Shown here one piece after another: positions 19,693 to 27,405 of a DNA stretch of 64,000 nucleotides (positions are counted from its first letter, which is position 1; every line of letters starts with the position of its first letter). A model generated the notes under the pieces. It was not told where the DNA came from and made no database searches. It saw only the letters and a list, made by a program, of their open reading frames with translations. A program made the translations under genes and the position numbers. Location: assembly GCF_002982315.1 (NCBI RefSeq), contig NZ_MWZD01000017.1, forward strand, positions 62,001 to 126,000, in the 5' to 3' direction. Source of the stretch: Leucobacter massiliensis (GTDB lineage Bacteria > Actinomycetota > Actinomycetes > Actinomycetales > Microbacteriaceae).

Positions 19693-19825
19693 GCTTCCGA
19701 GCCTAGGGCACGCCGGGCGGCGAGACCGAGCCTGCCGCCGCCCGTCCCCGACCCGTCCCCGGCTCCGTGCCCCAGCCCGCACGGAGCCGGAGGCGGCCAG
19801 GACCCCCTGTCGCACGCAGGCGGAA

Positions 19826-19855
19826 ACGGGGGCCCACCGCGCGGCGGACCCCCGT
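19826..19855 (-). terminator. Terminator hairpin after amtB
   Basis: Arms ACGGGGG and CCCCCGT enclose a GC-rich interior that can also pair (CCGCGCGG). It lies about 30 bp beyond the amtB stop and upstream of the next minus-strand gene. Confidence 0.5.
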
Positions 19856-19883
19856 TCGGGTGCGGGAGGGAGACGCGGAGCCG

Positions 19884-21107
19884 TCAGCGGGCTCCGACCG
19901 GCTCCGTCGGATCGATCGCGTAGGCGTTCTCGCCGTGCGCCGCGAAGTCGATGCCGGCCTCCTCGACCGTCTGCGGCACCCGCAGGCCGGTGACCAGCTT
20001 CACGCCCAGCGCGATGATCAGCGAGGCCACGAAGGAGTAGACCGCCACCGCGAGCACCGAGATCGTCTGCACGAGCAGCAGGCCGGCGTCGCCGCCCGTG
20101 AAGAGACCGTCGTCGAAGGCGAAGAAGCCGAGGTAGATCGAGCCGATCACGCCGGCGACCAGGTGCAGGCCCACCACATCGAGCGAGTCGTCGTAGCCGA
20201 AGCGGTACTTCAGCTCGATTGCGAAGGCGCAGGCGATGCCGGCGATGAGGCCGAGCAGCAGCGCCCACATCGGCGCGAGGTTCAGCGCCGAGGGGGTGAT
20301 CGCCACCAGGCCGGCGACCGCGCCCGAGGCGGCGCCCACCACACCCGGCTTCTTCCCCCGCAGCACGTCGACGAGGATCCAGCCGACGATTCCGGCCGCC
20401 GGCGCCCCCAGCGTGTTCACGAGGATCAGTCCGGCCTCGCCCGCCTCGGTCGCGAGGCCCGAGTTGAAGCCGATCCAGCCGAACCACAGCAGCGCAGCGC
20501 CGATCGTCACGAGCGGCACGCTGTGCGGCTGGTGCGATCCCGGCCCGAAGCCGATCCGCTTGCCCGCGACGATCGCGAGCGCCAGCGCCGCGGCGCCCGC
20601 GTTGATATGGATCACGGTGCCGCCGGCCAGGTCGATGACATCGGGGGTGCCCAGCGTCGCGCCCAGGTTCTGGATCCAGCCGCCGCCCCACACCCATGCC
20701 GCGACGGGGAAGTAGACGAGGGTGGCCCACACGCCCGAGAACAGCACCCACGAGCCGAGGCCGACGCGGTCGGCGATCGCCCCCGAGATGAGCGCGGTGG
20801 TGATCATCGCGAAGACGGCCCCGAAGCCGACGCCGATGTAGTCCTCGGGCAGCGTGTTCAGCAGGCCGAAGTCCTTGAAGGGACTGCCGGCGAAGCCGCT
20901 CTCGCCCTCGGCGAAATAGTTCATGCTGTAGCCGAAGAGGATCCAGAGCACGCCGACGACGCCCATCGCGCTGACGCTGAAGAGCATCATGTTGACGACG
21001 GAGCGCACGCGCACCAGGCCGCCGTAGAACAGCGCGAGGCCCGGGGTCATGATGAGGACGAGTGCGGTGCTCGCGAGCGTCCACACGTCTCCTGTGGTGA
21101 GTTCCAT
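19884..21107 (-). CDS. amtB: Ammonium transporter AmtB
   Basis: This 407-residue trimeric membrane channel conducts ammonium/ammonia. Eleven membrane segments are expected. Motifs are TPGLALFYGGLVR, AGGTVIHINAGAAALA (pore His), FGWIGFNSG and VVGLHLVAGVIGSI (second pore His). ATG 21107 follows an AGGCGGCAGGAT region; the longer frame upstream would run through the regulatory region and is rejected. No glnK is adjacent. Six GlnR-like half-sites lie 65-124 bp upstream, indicating induction under nitrogen limitation. Confidence 0.97.
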   Translation of the reverse strand: MELTTGDVWTLASTALVLIMTPGLALFYGGLVRVRSVVNMMLFSVSAMGVVGVLWILFGYSMNYFAEGESGFAGSPFKDFGLLNTLPEDYIGVGFGAVFAMITTALISGAIADRVGLGSWVLFSGVWATLVYFPVAAWVWGGGWIQNLGATLGTPDVIDLAGGTVIHINAGAAALALAIVAGKRIGFGPGSHQPHSVPLVTIGAALLWFGWIGFNSGLATEAGEAGLILVNTLGAPAAGIVGWILVDVLRGKKPGVVGAASGAVAGLVAITPSALNLAPMWALLLGLIAGIACAFAIELKYRFGYDDSLDVVGLHLVAGVIGSIYLGFFAFDDGLFTGGDAGLLLVQTISVLAVAVYSFVASLIIALGVKLVTGLRVPQTVEEAGIDFAAHGENAYAIDPTEPVGAR

Positions 21108-21171
21108 ATCCTGCCGCCTTTCTCTCGGGCCGGCCGAGATCGCTGTCGTGTGGCCAGTGTGCGCCGGGGCT

Positions 21172-21231
21172 GTTACCCCGCCGTCTCGCCGCAGTTTCGC
21201 CCCCATCACATGTGTGTGACGGTCTCGTTTC
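21172..21231 (-). promoter_or_regulatory. GlnR-like operator array upstream of amtB
   Basis: Reading on the minus strand toward amtB, pentamers occur at exact 11-bp steps: GAAAC (21227-21231), GTCAC (21216-21220), GTGAT (21205-21209), GAAAC (21194-21198), GAGAC (21183-21187) and GTAAC (21172-21176), each separated by 6 nt. Actinobacterial GlnR boxes are described as gTnAC-n6-GaAAC repeats, so this reads as three consecutive boxes or overlapping sites. Confidence 0.8.
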
Positions 21232-21327
21232 GCCCGCCCGGCGCAGGCGTCCCGGCTCGCCCGCCCCGCCCGCCGTCCGTCCCACCCGCGTGCAGCGCCT
21301 CCGGCGCGCGCCGGCCGGCAAGGGTGC

Positions 21328-21333
21328 TAAGAT
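21328..21333 (+). promoter_or_regulatory. rpsO -10 box TAAGAT
   Basis: TAAGAT precedes rpsO by 93 bp; the predicted start near 21340 leaves a leader of about 80 nt. That leader could hold the S15 autoregulatory structure known for other bacteria, though no specific fold is claimed. The 21108-21420 gap otherwise holds only the amtB control region. Confidence 0.5.
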
Positions 21334-21420
21334 GCACAGGTTGCCGTCAGAACGGCCGCGGATAAAGAGAGCCCCAGCATCCCGCTGAAGGCGCCGCGCA
21401 GCAAGAGAGAGGGGATCCCT

Positions 21421-21690
21421 ATGGCACTGGAAGCAGACGTCAAGAAGGCGATCATCGAAGAGTACGCGACCAAGCCCGGTGACACCGGTTCCCCCGAGGT
21501 GCAGGTTGCCATGCTCACCCAGCGGATCAAGGATCTGACCGAGCACCTCAAGACCCACAAGCACGATCACCACTCGCGCCGCGGTCTGCTGCTGCTCGTC
21601 GGCCAGCGTCGCCGCCTCCTGGGCTACCTCCAGGACGTCGACATCACCCGCTACCGCTCGCTCATCGAGCGCCTGGGCCTGCGCCGCTAA
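21421..21690 (+). CDS. rpsO: 30S ribosomal protein S15
   Basis: This 89-residue primary 16S rRNA-binding protein has the standard length and blocks [43 protein letters not shown] and [12 protein letters not shown]. An AGAGAGAGGGG ribosome-binding site precedes the ATG. It is monocistronic here, followed by a strong terminator. The pnp gene often found nearby is not present. Confidence 0.98.
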   Translation: MALEADVKKAIIEEYATKPGDTGSPEVQVAMLTQRIKDLTEHLKTHKHDHHSRRGLLLLVGQRRRLLGYLQDVDITRYRSLIERLGLRR

Positions 21691-21730
21691 GGTGCCGCCC
21701 AGGGTCCGGTGATCGCCGGATTCACGCTGC

Positions 21731-21765
21731 GAGGCCCCCGTCACCCGGTCGGTGACGGGGGCCTC
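21731..21765 (+). terminator. rpsO terminator
   Basis: Perfect 15-bp arms GAGGCCCCCGTCACC and GGTGACGGGGGCCTC with a 5-nt loop lie 40 bp after rpsO. It can also act for the convergent gene ending at 21797. Confidence 0.85.
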
Positions 21766-21796
21766 TGCGTTGCCTGTGCGGCCCGATCCCGCGGCC

Positions 21797-22426
21797 TCAG
21801 AAGAAGCCGGGACCGTAGGCGAGGGCGTTCGCGAGCGTCGTGATGACCGTCGTCGCAAGGCCCACCGCCGCACCCCCGAGGGCGATGTGCGCGAGGACCC
21901 GGCCCCGGGGCCGGCTGCGGGTGAGCGTGCCGCCGAGCGCGAGGCCGAGCGCGACGAGGTACAGGAGGCCGCCCACGATGAGGTCCAGCCACTGCGCCCA
22001 GAAGAGCTGACCGGGCTCGAAGGAGATCGTGGCCTGGCGGAAGAGCTCACGGTTGATGGCCGGCAGGACGCTGGTCCACACCACCGCGGTGGTCGCGGTG
22101 AGGATCAGCGCGACGAGGCCGAGGACGTTGAGAGGGCCGCCCGCTGCGCGTGCCGTTCCCGTCGCGAACGCTGGGGCTCCCGGCGCGTACTGCGGTTGCG
22201 CCGAGGCGTACTGCTGCGCCGCGTACTGCGGAGCCGGGAGGTACTGCGGTGCCGCGCCCCCGGGCAGGGGAGCGGTGTAGTGCGGTGCAGCGCCTGGTGG
22301 CGGCGCCGCCCACTGCTGCGCCGGCCCGGGCTGCGGCTGCGCCGGCCCGGGCTCGGGCTGCGGCGGGGCGTAGCGGGGGAACTCGGGGCCGTCGTGCGCC
22401 CCTGGGGCGGGATCATTGATGCTCAT
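21797..22426 (-). CDS. Pro/Gln-rich membrane protein of unknown function
   Basis: I do not recognise a named family. The 209-residue protein has about 95 N-terminal residues very rich in Pro, Gln, Ala and Tyr (repeats of PAQPQPGPAQ and APQY). Three hydrophobic segments follow (LNVLGLVALILTATTAVVW, WLDLIVGGLLYLVALGLALGG, IALGGAAVGLATTVITTL). The layout resembles DUF4190-like actinobacterial proteins with a cytoplasmic disordered head. ATG 22426 is chosen because the frame upstream is a shadow. It is divergent from the SRPBCC gene. Confidence 0.72.
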   Translation of the reverse strand: MSINDPAPGAHDGPEFPRYAPPQPEPGPAQPQPGPAQQWAAPPPGAAPHYTAPLPGGAAPQYLPAPQYAAQQYASAQPQYAPGAPAFATGTARAAGGPLNVLGLVALILTATTAVVWTSVLPAINRELFRQATISFEPGQLFWAQWLDLIVGGLLYLVALGLALGGTLTRSRPRGRVLAHIALGGAAVGLATTVITTLANALAYGPGFF

Positions 22427-22546
22427 GAGCGAAGCATAGGGCGTGTCCGGGCGATCCCGCACCACCCGCGGTCCGACGGCGAGGAGGATCGCAGGATGCG
22501 GAGCAGCGGACGCACCCGCTCGTCGTCGTGACGATAGGGTCGGAAC

Positions 22547-23191
22547 ATGCCGGAACGCCGAGGAGACTCGCCCCGCGGAAGCGCCCCGCTGTATATTGAG
22601 TGCCTGATCGCTGCACCAATGTCGCGCGTCTGGGAGCTGACGCAGGATCCTGCCCAGCATGTGCGCTGGGATGCGCGCTTCACTCAGATCGTGCCCACGC
22701 TGGCGCGCGAGGACGGGGCACAGGAGTTCCGATACGAGCTTCGGCTCCCCGTCGGAACGATCCGGGGAACCGGTGTGTCCCTGGGTGAGCGCCGCGCTGC
22801 GAATGGAGGACGCACCTCTGCGCTCGTGTTCTCCGCTCAGAGCCGGCTCTCGCCGATCGCACGGGGACGCGGGTACTGGCGCTACCTGCCGGTTGACGGC
22901 GGTGTGCGCTTCCTCACGGGCTATGACTACACGCCGGGCTGGGGGGTGATCGGCCGGCTGCTGGACCCCGTGATCACCCGGCCGGTCATCCGCTGGCTCA
23001 CGGCGCTGAGCTTTGATCGTCTCCGGATCTGGATCGAGACGGGCACGCCTCCGGAACGGCTCGGGTGGTGGCGGACGCTGCTGCCGGGGCGACATCCCCG
23101 GCCACGAGCCCGGCGGTGCCTGACGCGGCCGCCCGGCCGCGGCGGCGAGGTCATGGACTCGGCTCCCGCCACCCTGGGGCGCCTGAGGTGA
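22547..23191 (+). CDS. SRPBCC-like hydrophobic-ligand fold protein
   Basis: The 214-residue product has an N-terminal START/polyketide-cyclase-like pattern. It opens LYIECLIAAPMSRVWELTQDP, followed by HVRWDARFTQIVP, a strand-rich middle and a C-terminal amphipathic helix (PVIRWLTALSFDRLRIWIE). About 45 C-terminal residues are Arg-rich and unconserved. It overlaps the following DUF4166 gene by 4 bp (GTGA), so the two work in one operon. Ligand unknown; assignment rests on fold-type pattern only. Confidence 0.65.
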   Translation: MPERRGDSPRGSAPLYIECLIAAPMSRVWELTQDPAQHVRWDARFTQIVPTLAREDGAQEFRYELRLPVGTIRGTGVSLGERRAANGGRTSALVFSAQSRLSPIARGRGYWRYLPVDGGVRFLTGYDYTPGWGVIGRLLDPVITRPVIRWLTALSFDRLRIWIETGTPPERLGWWRTLLPGRHPRPRARRCLTRPPGRGGEVMDSAPATLGRLR

Positions 23192-23880
23192 GCGGGATGC
23201 AGGGGGAGGGGGTCTTTCGCCGGGCGCTCGGTGACGACTTCGCGCGACTGCACCCCGAGATGCAGAGGCGGTTCGGCGTGGGTATCGCCGCGGGCTACGC
23301 CTGCGTGGGTCGCGGCGTCATGGAGGAGATTCGCAGTGGTCCGCGCTGGGTGTCGTTGTTCCTCGCCTTCGGAGCGCTCCGCAACATCATGTTCCCGGAG
23401 CGCGGCCGCAACGTCCCGTTCACGATCGAGAACTACGCCTACCTCGACGGCTTCGGCCGCGAGACGGTGAGCTTCGTCCGCACGATGCGGGTGAGCCGGG
23501 GGCGGCGACGCAGATTCGACGCGACGATGGTGTACAGCGAGCGGCGTGGCCGGGTGGTCGACTATCTCGGCACCCACCAGCACCTCGCGGTCGACCTGGA
23601 ACTGTCGGTCACCCCGGGCGGTGGACTGCGCCTGCGATCGGGAGCGCAGCGCTTCTACGAGGGTCTGATCGGCTTTCGCTTCCCCATGCTCCTGAGCGGG
23701 TTCGCGGAGCTGCACGAGCACTACGACGAGGACCGCGGATGCTTCGTCATCGATCTCGAAGTGCGCAATCGCTTCGTGGGGAGGCTGTTCGGATATCGCG
23801 GTGTCTTCAGCTGCGAGTATCTCTCGGGAGTGCCGGTCCCCGAGACGGTGAAGCCCTACCGGGAGGAGCTGCGCGAGTGA
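23188..23880 (+). CDS. DUF4166 domain protein
   Basis: This 230-residue protein has DUF4166 features: LHPEMQRRFGV near the start, RNVPFTIENYAYLDGFGRETVSFVRTMR, YLGTHQHLAVDLELSV and an FRFPMLLSGFAELHEHYDE segment. It starts at a GTG overlapping the previous stop and overlaps the next gene in the same way. Biochemical role is unknown; DUF4166 often accompanies NAD(P)-binding proteins, none of which is seen here. Confidence 0.72.
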   Translation: MSGMQGEGVFRRALGDDFARLHPEMQRRFGVGIAAGYACVGRGVMEEIRSGPRWVSLFLAFGALRNIMFPERGRNVPFTIENYAYLDGFGRETVSFVRTMRVSRGRRRRFDATMVYSERRGRVVDYLGTHQHLAVDLELSVTPGGGLRLRSGAQRFYEGLIGFRFPMLLSGFAELHEHYDEDRGCFVIDLEVRNRFVGRLFGYRGVFSCEYLSGVPVPETVKPYREELRE

Positions 23881-24632
23881 GCGGGAGCGGATCGGTGTTC
23901 CTGGGGGCGCTGGGGGAGCGCGGCACCGCGTCGCTGCACCCCGAGGTGCTGGCCTATGCGGCGGGTGCGGGGGCCGACACCGCGGGTGCACAGCGGATCG
24001 TGGGGGTGTTCGAGGCGGTCGGGAGCCCGTGGGCGCCGCTGCTGCGGCTCGCCCGCCCGCTGCTCGGCCCGGGAGCGCTCATCGCGCGGCGAGGCCGGAA
24101 CGTGTCGTTCGTGCTGACGAACCGCTTCGGGGCCGGAGACGGCGGAGCAGGCGGGGAGCCGGCGTTGCGCGCCACGCGTTCGCTGCGCTTTCCCGGTGGA
24201 ACGGAGGTCTTCAGCGATCTCCTCACGCCGGGGCCGCGGCCGGGCACGCTGCGCAACCGGCTCGGAGAGCGAGGCCGGGTGGAGCTGCTGCTGCGCTGCG
24301 AGGCGAGCCCCGAGGGCGGTTTCCGCATGCGCTCGCTTGCGGCTCGGCTGCGTCTCGGCCGGGAGGGACGGATCCGGATCCCGCTCCCTCGGCTTCTCGG
24401 CGTCGAGGCCGATCTGGCTCAGGGATTCGACGAGGTGACGGGCCGGCACTGGATCGACGCCAGGGCGCGCAATCCGCTCCTCGGCACCGTCCTCGACCCG
24501 TCCCTTATACACATCCGAAGCCGCCGACGGCATGCAGGCGGGTGGGTCGCGGTGGGGGCGCCCGTCGGTACAAAAAACAACACAAATGAAGCGTGCGGAC
24601 TCAGCGGAAATGCGTGGACTCACGGACCCTAG
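23877..24632 (+). CDS. Second DUF4166 protein, C-terminus corrupted by adapter
   Basis: This is a paralogue of the preceding protein, sharing LHPEVLAYAAGAG, RRGRNVSFVLTNRF, SLRFPGGTEVFSD and RIPLPRLLGVEADLAQGFDE. It starts at a GTG overlapping the upstream stop. From about residue 207 (base 24498) the sequence stops resembling the family and becomes translated adapter-like sequence (PSLIHI onward), so the listed stop at 24632 is not trustworthy. The real gene probably ends shortly after ARNPLLGT. Confidence 0.6.
   Translation: MSGSGSVFLGALGERGTASLHPEVLAYAAGAGADTAGAQRIVGVFEAVGSPWAPLLRLARPLLGPGALIARRGRNVSFVLTNRFGAGDGGAGGEPALRATRSLRFPGGTEVFSDLLTPGPRPGTLRNRLGERGRVELLLRCEASPEGGFRMRSLAARLRLGREGRIRIPLPRLLGVEADLAQGFDEVTGRHWIDARARNPLLGTVLDPSLIHIRSRRRHAGGWVAVGAPVGTKNNTNEACGLSGNAWTHGP
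24498..24590 (+). other. Probable Nextera adapter read-through (assembly artefact)
   Basis: CTTATACACATC at 24504-24515 matches the Tn5 mosaic end exactly. It is followed by a degraded match to the Nextera i5-side read-through (GCCGACG at 24523-24529), an 8-9 nt index-like gap, a CGGTGG match at 24550-24555 and an A6 run at 24572-24577 in an AT-rich tail. By hand about 27 of the first 33 bases agree with the adapter as I remember it. Natural sequence probably resumes near 24591. Confidence 0.8.
24592..24610 (+). repeat. Half copy of dispersed palindromic repeat
   Basis: The 19-mer CGTGCGGACTCAGCGGAAA is identical to the right arm of the repeat at 25825-25879. Its expected left arm is absent and replaced by the adapter-like sequence, which suggests sequence was lost or misjoined here. 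Confidence 0.7.
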
Positions 24633-24823
24633 GGCGTGCCGCACAGGGCGGGCGAGCTGGGCGAGGCAGGGCAGGGGCGGCGAGGTGGGCGAGGCGGGCG
24701 AGGGGAGCCGGCGGGGGATTCGTGCTTCGCCCGGAGGGCGCGAATTGCTCGGGAGCCACACGAGTTGTGCACATCATGCCGCGTATCGAAACCGGGGGAG
24801 CCGCGGGATGCCAGCCTGTCGTC

Positions 24824-25834
24824 ATGAACTCCGACGAACGAATACACCGCCTGCGTGAGACGATCGCCTTCCGCGCCGCCCTCCTGCGCGGCATGACCGA
24901 GAACAAGCTCCGAAGCGAGCTGCGCGACGGCTCGCTCGTCCGCGTCGCTGCCGGCGCATATGCCGGAGCCGAGGCGTGGACGAGCCTGAGCCGGGAAGAC
25001 CGTCACCTGGCGGTTGCGATTGCGGCGGATCATCACGCGCGGAGGCGGCCTCCGCTCTTCTGCAGGGTCACGGCGGCCGCCCTCTGGGGTCTGCCGCTCT
25101 ATGGCGTCGGCTACGGACGGGTCGACGTCCTCGCTCGGGGCCGGCGCACGGGTGACAGCAGCGCCACTGTGCGGCGGCACCTGGGAGCGCACGCACCCGA
25201 GGAGATCGTGGAGCGCGGTGGGCTCCTGTGCACGACGCTGCAGCGCACGCTGCTCGACGTCGCCAGGTTCGCATCCACTGAGCAGGCTCTCCCCATTCTC
25301 GATGCCGGACTCCGTTTCGCCTCGGCAGAAAACGGGGCGGGCGGGGAAGCCTGGGCCGGGGAGCTCGGAGAACAACTCGGGCGACTGCGCGGCCAGCGCG
25401 GGGTGGGGCAGGCGCGGCAACTGCTGGGGATCGCGGACCCGCGCTCCGACTCCGTCGCGGAGAGTCTGAGCCGGTTGCAGCTGCACCGGCTCGGCTACGA
25501 GGTGGAGAGCCAGGTGGAGGTCCCCTCGCCCTCAGGGGGTGCCTATCGCGTGGATTTCGAGCTCGTCGGGCTCGGGGTCTTCGGCGAGGTCGACGGTCGT
25601 TACAAGTACACGGACGAGGGCTTGCTCGCTGGTCGCGAAGCTCGTGAGGTGGTGCTCGCGGAGAAGGCGCGGGAGGACTGGATCCGGGGCGTGACGGGAA
25701 AGCGCGTCGTGCGCTGGGGGTTTCAGGAGGCCCGGACGCCCGAGGCCCTGGCCGCGCGGCTCCGCGCCTTCGGCGTGCCGATCCCCGGGCTGCGCCGTTC
25801 TGCCCACGTCGCTGAGTCCGCACGTTTCCGCTGA
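24824..25834 (+). CDS. AbiEi-like antitoxin-domain / endonuclease-fold protein
   Basis: The 336-residue product resembles actinobacterial proteins annotated as AbiEi-type antitoxin-domain proteins. An N-terminal winged-helix-like region (LRSELRDGSLVRVAAGAYAGAEAW) is followed by RVTAAALWGLPLYG and a C-terminal region (AYRVDFELVGLGVFGEVDGRYKYTDE) recalling PD-(D/E)XK-like folds. No AbiEii toxin partner is adjacent, so it is an orphan. The final residues (AESARFR) and stop lie in the dispersed repeat. An ATG at 24776 is an alternative start. Function is uncertain. Confidence 0.65.
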   Translation: MNSDERIHRLRETIAFRAALLRGMTENKLRSELRDGSLVRVAAGAYAGAEAWTSLSREDRHLAVAIAADHHARRRPPLFCRVTAAALWGLPLYGVGYGRVDVLARGRRTGDSSATVRRHLGAHAPEEIVERGGLLCTTLQRTLLDVARFASTEQALPILDAGLRFASAENGAGGEAWAGELGEQLGRLRGQRGVGQARQLLGIADPRSDSVAESLSRLQLHRLGYEVESQVEVPSPSGGAYRVDFELVGLGVFGEVDGRYKYTDEGLLAGREAREVVLAEKAREDWIRGVTGKRVVRWGFQEARTPEALAARLRAFGVPIPGLRRSAHVAESARFR

Positions 25835-25879
25835 GTCCGCACGTTTCAGGGCCGCAGAACCGTGCGGACTCAGCGGAAA
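25811..25879. repeat. Dispersed palindromic repeat, complete copy
   Basis: Perfect 19-bp arms TTTCCGCTGAGTCCGCACG (25825-25843) and CGTGCGGACTCAGCGGAAA (25861-25879) enclose a 17-nt loop containing GGGCCGCAGAA. An extra left half-unit, GCTGAGTCCGCACG, precedes it at 25811-25824. Related copies are at 24592 and 41973-42033. It supplies the stop codon of the preceding gene. Confidence 0.8.
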
Positions 25880-25955
25880 TGGGCGGGCTCGACCGAGAAG
25901 GGGCATCCGGGGGCGGACGGACGGGGCCGAATGGGGCAAGGGGCAGGAGAGACGG

Positions 25956-25991
25956 GTGTGGCCCGCCCTGCCGAAGCAGGACGGGCCACAC
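25956..25991 (-). terminator. Terminator of the aminotransferase gene
   Basis: Sixteen-base arms (GTGTGGCCCGCCCTGC and its near complement with one mismatch) and a CGAA tetraloop lie 17 bp past the aminotransferase stop on the minus strand. Confidence 0.75.
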
Positions 25992-26008
25992 GCGGCGGTC
26001 TCGAAGAC

Positions 26009-27403
26009 TCAGATCTTCGAGGAGGCGTCCTTGAGCACGCTGCGCAGGATGCCGCCGATCTCCGCGAACTCCGCCGGACCGATGGTCAGCGGGGGAGCGA
26101 GCTGGATGACGGGGTCCCCACGGTCGTCGGCGCGGCAGTACAGGCCGGCGTCCCACAGCGCGGGCGACAGGTAGTCGCGCAGGAGCCGATCCGACTCCTC
26201 CTCGTTGAAGGTCTCCTTCGTGGCCTTGTCCTTCACCAGCTCGATGCCGAAGAAGTAGCCCTCGCCGCGGACGTCGCCGACGATGTCGATGTCGAGCAGC
26301 TTCTCCAGCTCGGCGCGGAACAGCGGGCTGTTCTCGCGAACGCGGCCGTTGAGGTTCTCCTCCTCGAAGATGTCGAGGTTCGCGAGGGCCGCAGCCGCCG
26401 CCGCGGGGTGACCCGCGAAGGTGAAGCCGTGGTAGAAGGTGTTCTCGGTCGAGTTGAACGGCTCGGAGACCTTGTCCGAGACGATCATGGCGCCCAGGGG
26501 CACGTAGCCCGAGGTGATGCCCTTCGCCGAGGTGATGATGTCGGGCTCGTAGCCGAGGGCCTTCGAGGCGAAGAAGTCGCCGACGCGGCCGTAGGCGCAG
26601 ATGACCTCATCCGAGACGAGCAGGACGTCGTACTGATCGCAGATCTCGCGCACGCGCTTGAAGTAGCCGGGGGGCGGCGGGAAGCAGCCGCCCGAGTTCT
26701 GGACCGGCTCGAGGAAGACGGCGGCGACGGTGTCGGGGCCCTCGAAGAGGATGGCTTCCTCGATGCGGTTCGCGGCCCACTGGCCGAAGGCCTCGAGATC
26801 GTTCGAGGGGGCGCCCATCTCCTCGGCGCGGTAGAAGTTCGTGTTCGGCACACGGTGGCCGCCCGGGGTGAGCGGCTCGTAGAACTTCTTCATGTCGGGG
26901 ATGCCGGTGATCGCCAGGGCGCCCTGGGGGGTGCCGTGGTAGGCGACGGAGCGCGAGATGACCTTGTGCTTCATCGGCTTGCCCTGGATCTTCCAGAAGT
27001 GCTTGGCGAGCTTGAACGCCGACTCCACGGCCTCGCCTCCGCCGGTGGTGAAGAACACCTTGTTCATCTGGCCGGGCGCGTAGGAGGAGAGCCGCTCGGA
27101 GAGCTCGATCGCGGCCGGGTGGGCGTAGGACCACAGCGGCATGAAGTCGAGCTGCTGCATCTGCTTCGCGGCGGCCTCGACGATGCGCTGGCGGCCGTGG
27201 CCCGCGTTCACGACGAACAGGCCGGCCAGGCCGTCGATGTACTGCTTGCCGGCCGCATCGTAGATGTGGTGGCCCTCGGCACGCGTGATGACGGGGATGC
27301 CGTCGTTCAGCACCTTCCGGTTGGTGAAGTGCGGCCACATGTGGCGTTTGGCCGAGGCCTGCAGGGCGGCGGTGTCGACCGCTGCGGTGGGATCAAAAGA
27401 CAT
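26009..27403 (-). CDS. Class III aminotransferase, probably putrescine/omega-amine
   Basis: This 464-residue PLP enzyme transfers amino groups from a diamine or omega-amino acid. Key features are GLAGLFVVNAGHG, FFTTGGGEAVESAFKLA, EPVQNSGGC, SDEVICAYGR (Asp265) and the PLP lysine Lys294 in SAKGITSGY. The N-terminal part resembles SpuC-type putrescine-pyruvate transaminases. The Lrp regulator gene lies 2 bp upstream in the same operon, and polyamine transport genes are divergent, supporting a putrescine role. Substrate is inferred. Confidence 0.85.
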   Translation of the reverse strand: MSFDPTAAVDTAALQASAKRHMWPHFTNRKVLNDGIPVITRAEGHHIYDAAGKQYIDGLAGLFVVNAGHGRQRIVEAAAKQMQQLDFMPLWSYAHPAAIELSERLSSYAPGQMNKVFFTTGGGEAVESAFKLAKHFWKIQGKPMKHKVISRSVAYHGTPQGALAITGIPDMKKFYEPLTPGGHRVPNTNFYRAEEMGAPSNDLEAFGQWAANRIEEAILFEGPDTVAAVFLEPVQNSGGCFPPPPGYFKRVREICDQYDVLLVSDEVICAYGRVGDFFASKALGYEPDIITSAKGITSGYVPLGAMIVSDKVSEPFNSTENTFYHGFTFAGHPAAAAAALANLDIFEEENLNGRVRENSPLFRAELEKLLDIDIVGDVRGEGYFFGIELVKDKATKETFNEEESDRLLRDYLSPALWDAGLYCRADDRGDPVIQLAPPLTIGPAEFAEIGGILRSVLKDASSKI

Positions 27404-27405
27404 GG

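Noticed and set aside
18874-22050. Very long minus-strand open frame covering the phosphatase, amtB and beyond
   Set aside because: Only its last 272 residues match a protein family (IMPase). The rest is a frame-shifted shadow of amtB and other genes, which is common at this GC content.
24498-24590. Genuine Tn5-like transposon end
   Set aside because: No transposase or second end is present, and the sequence continues into an i5-like adapter and A-rich tail, so library adapter read-through is the better explanation.
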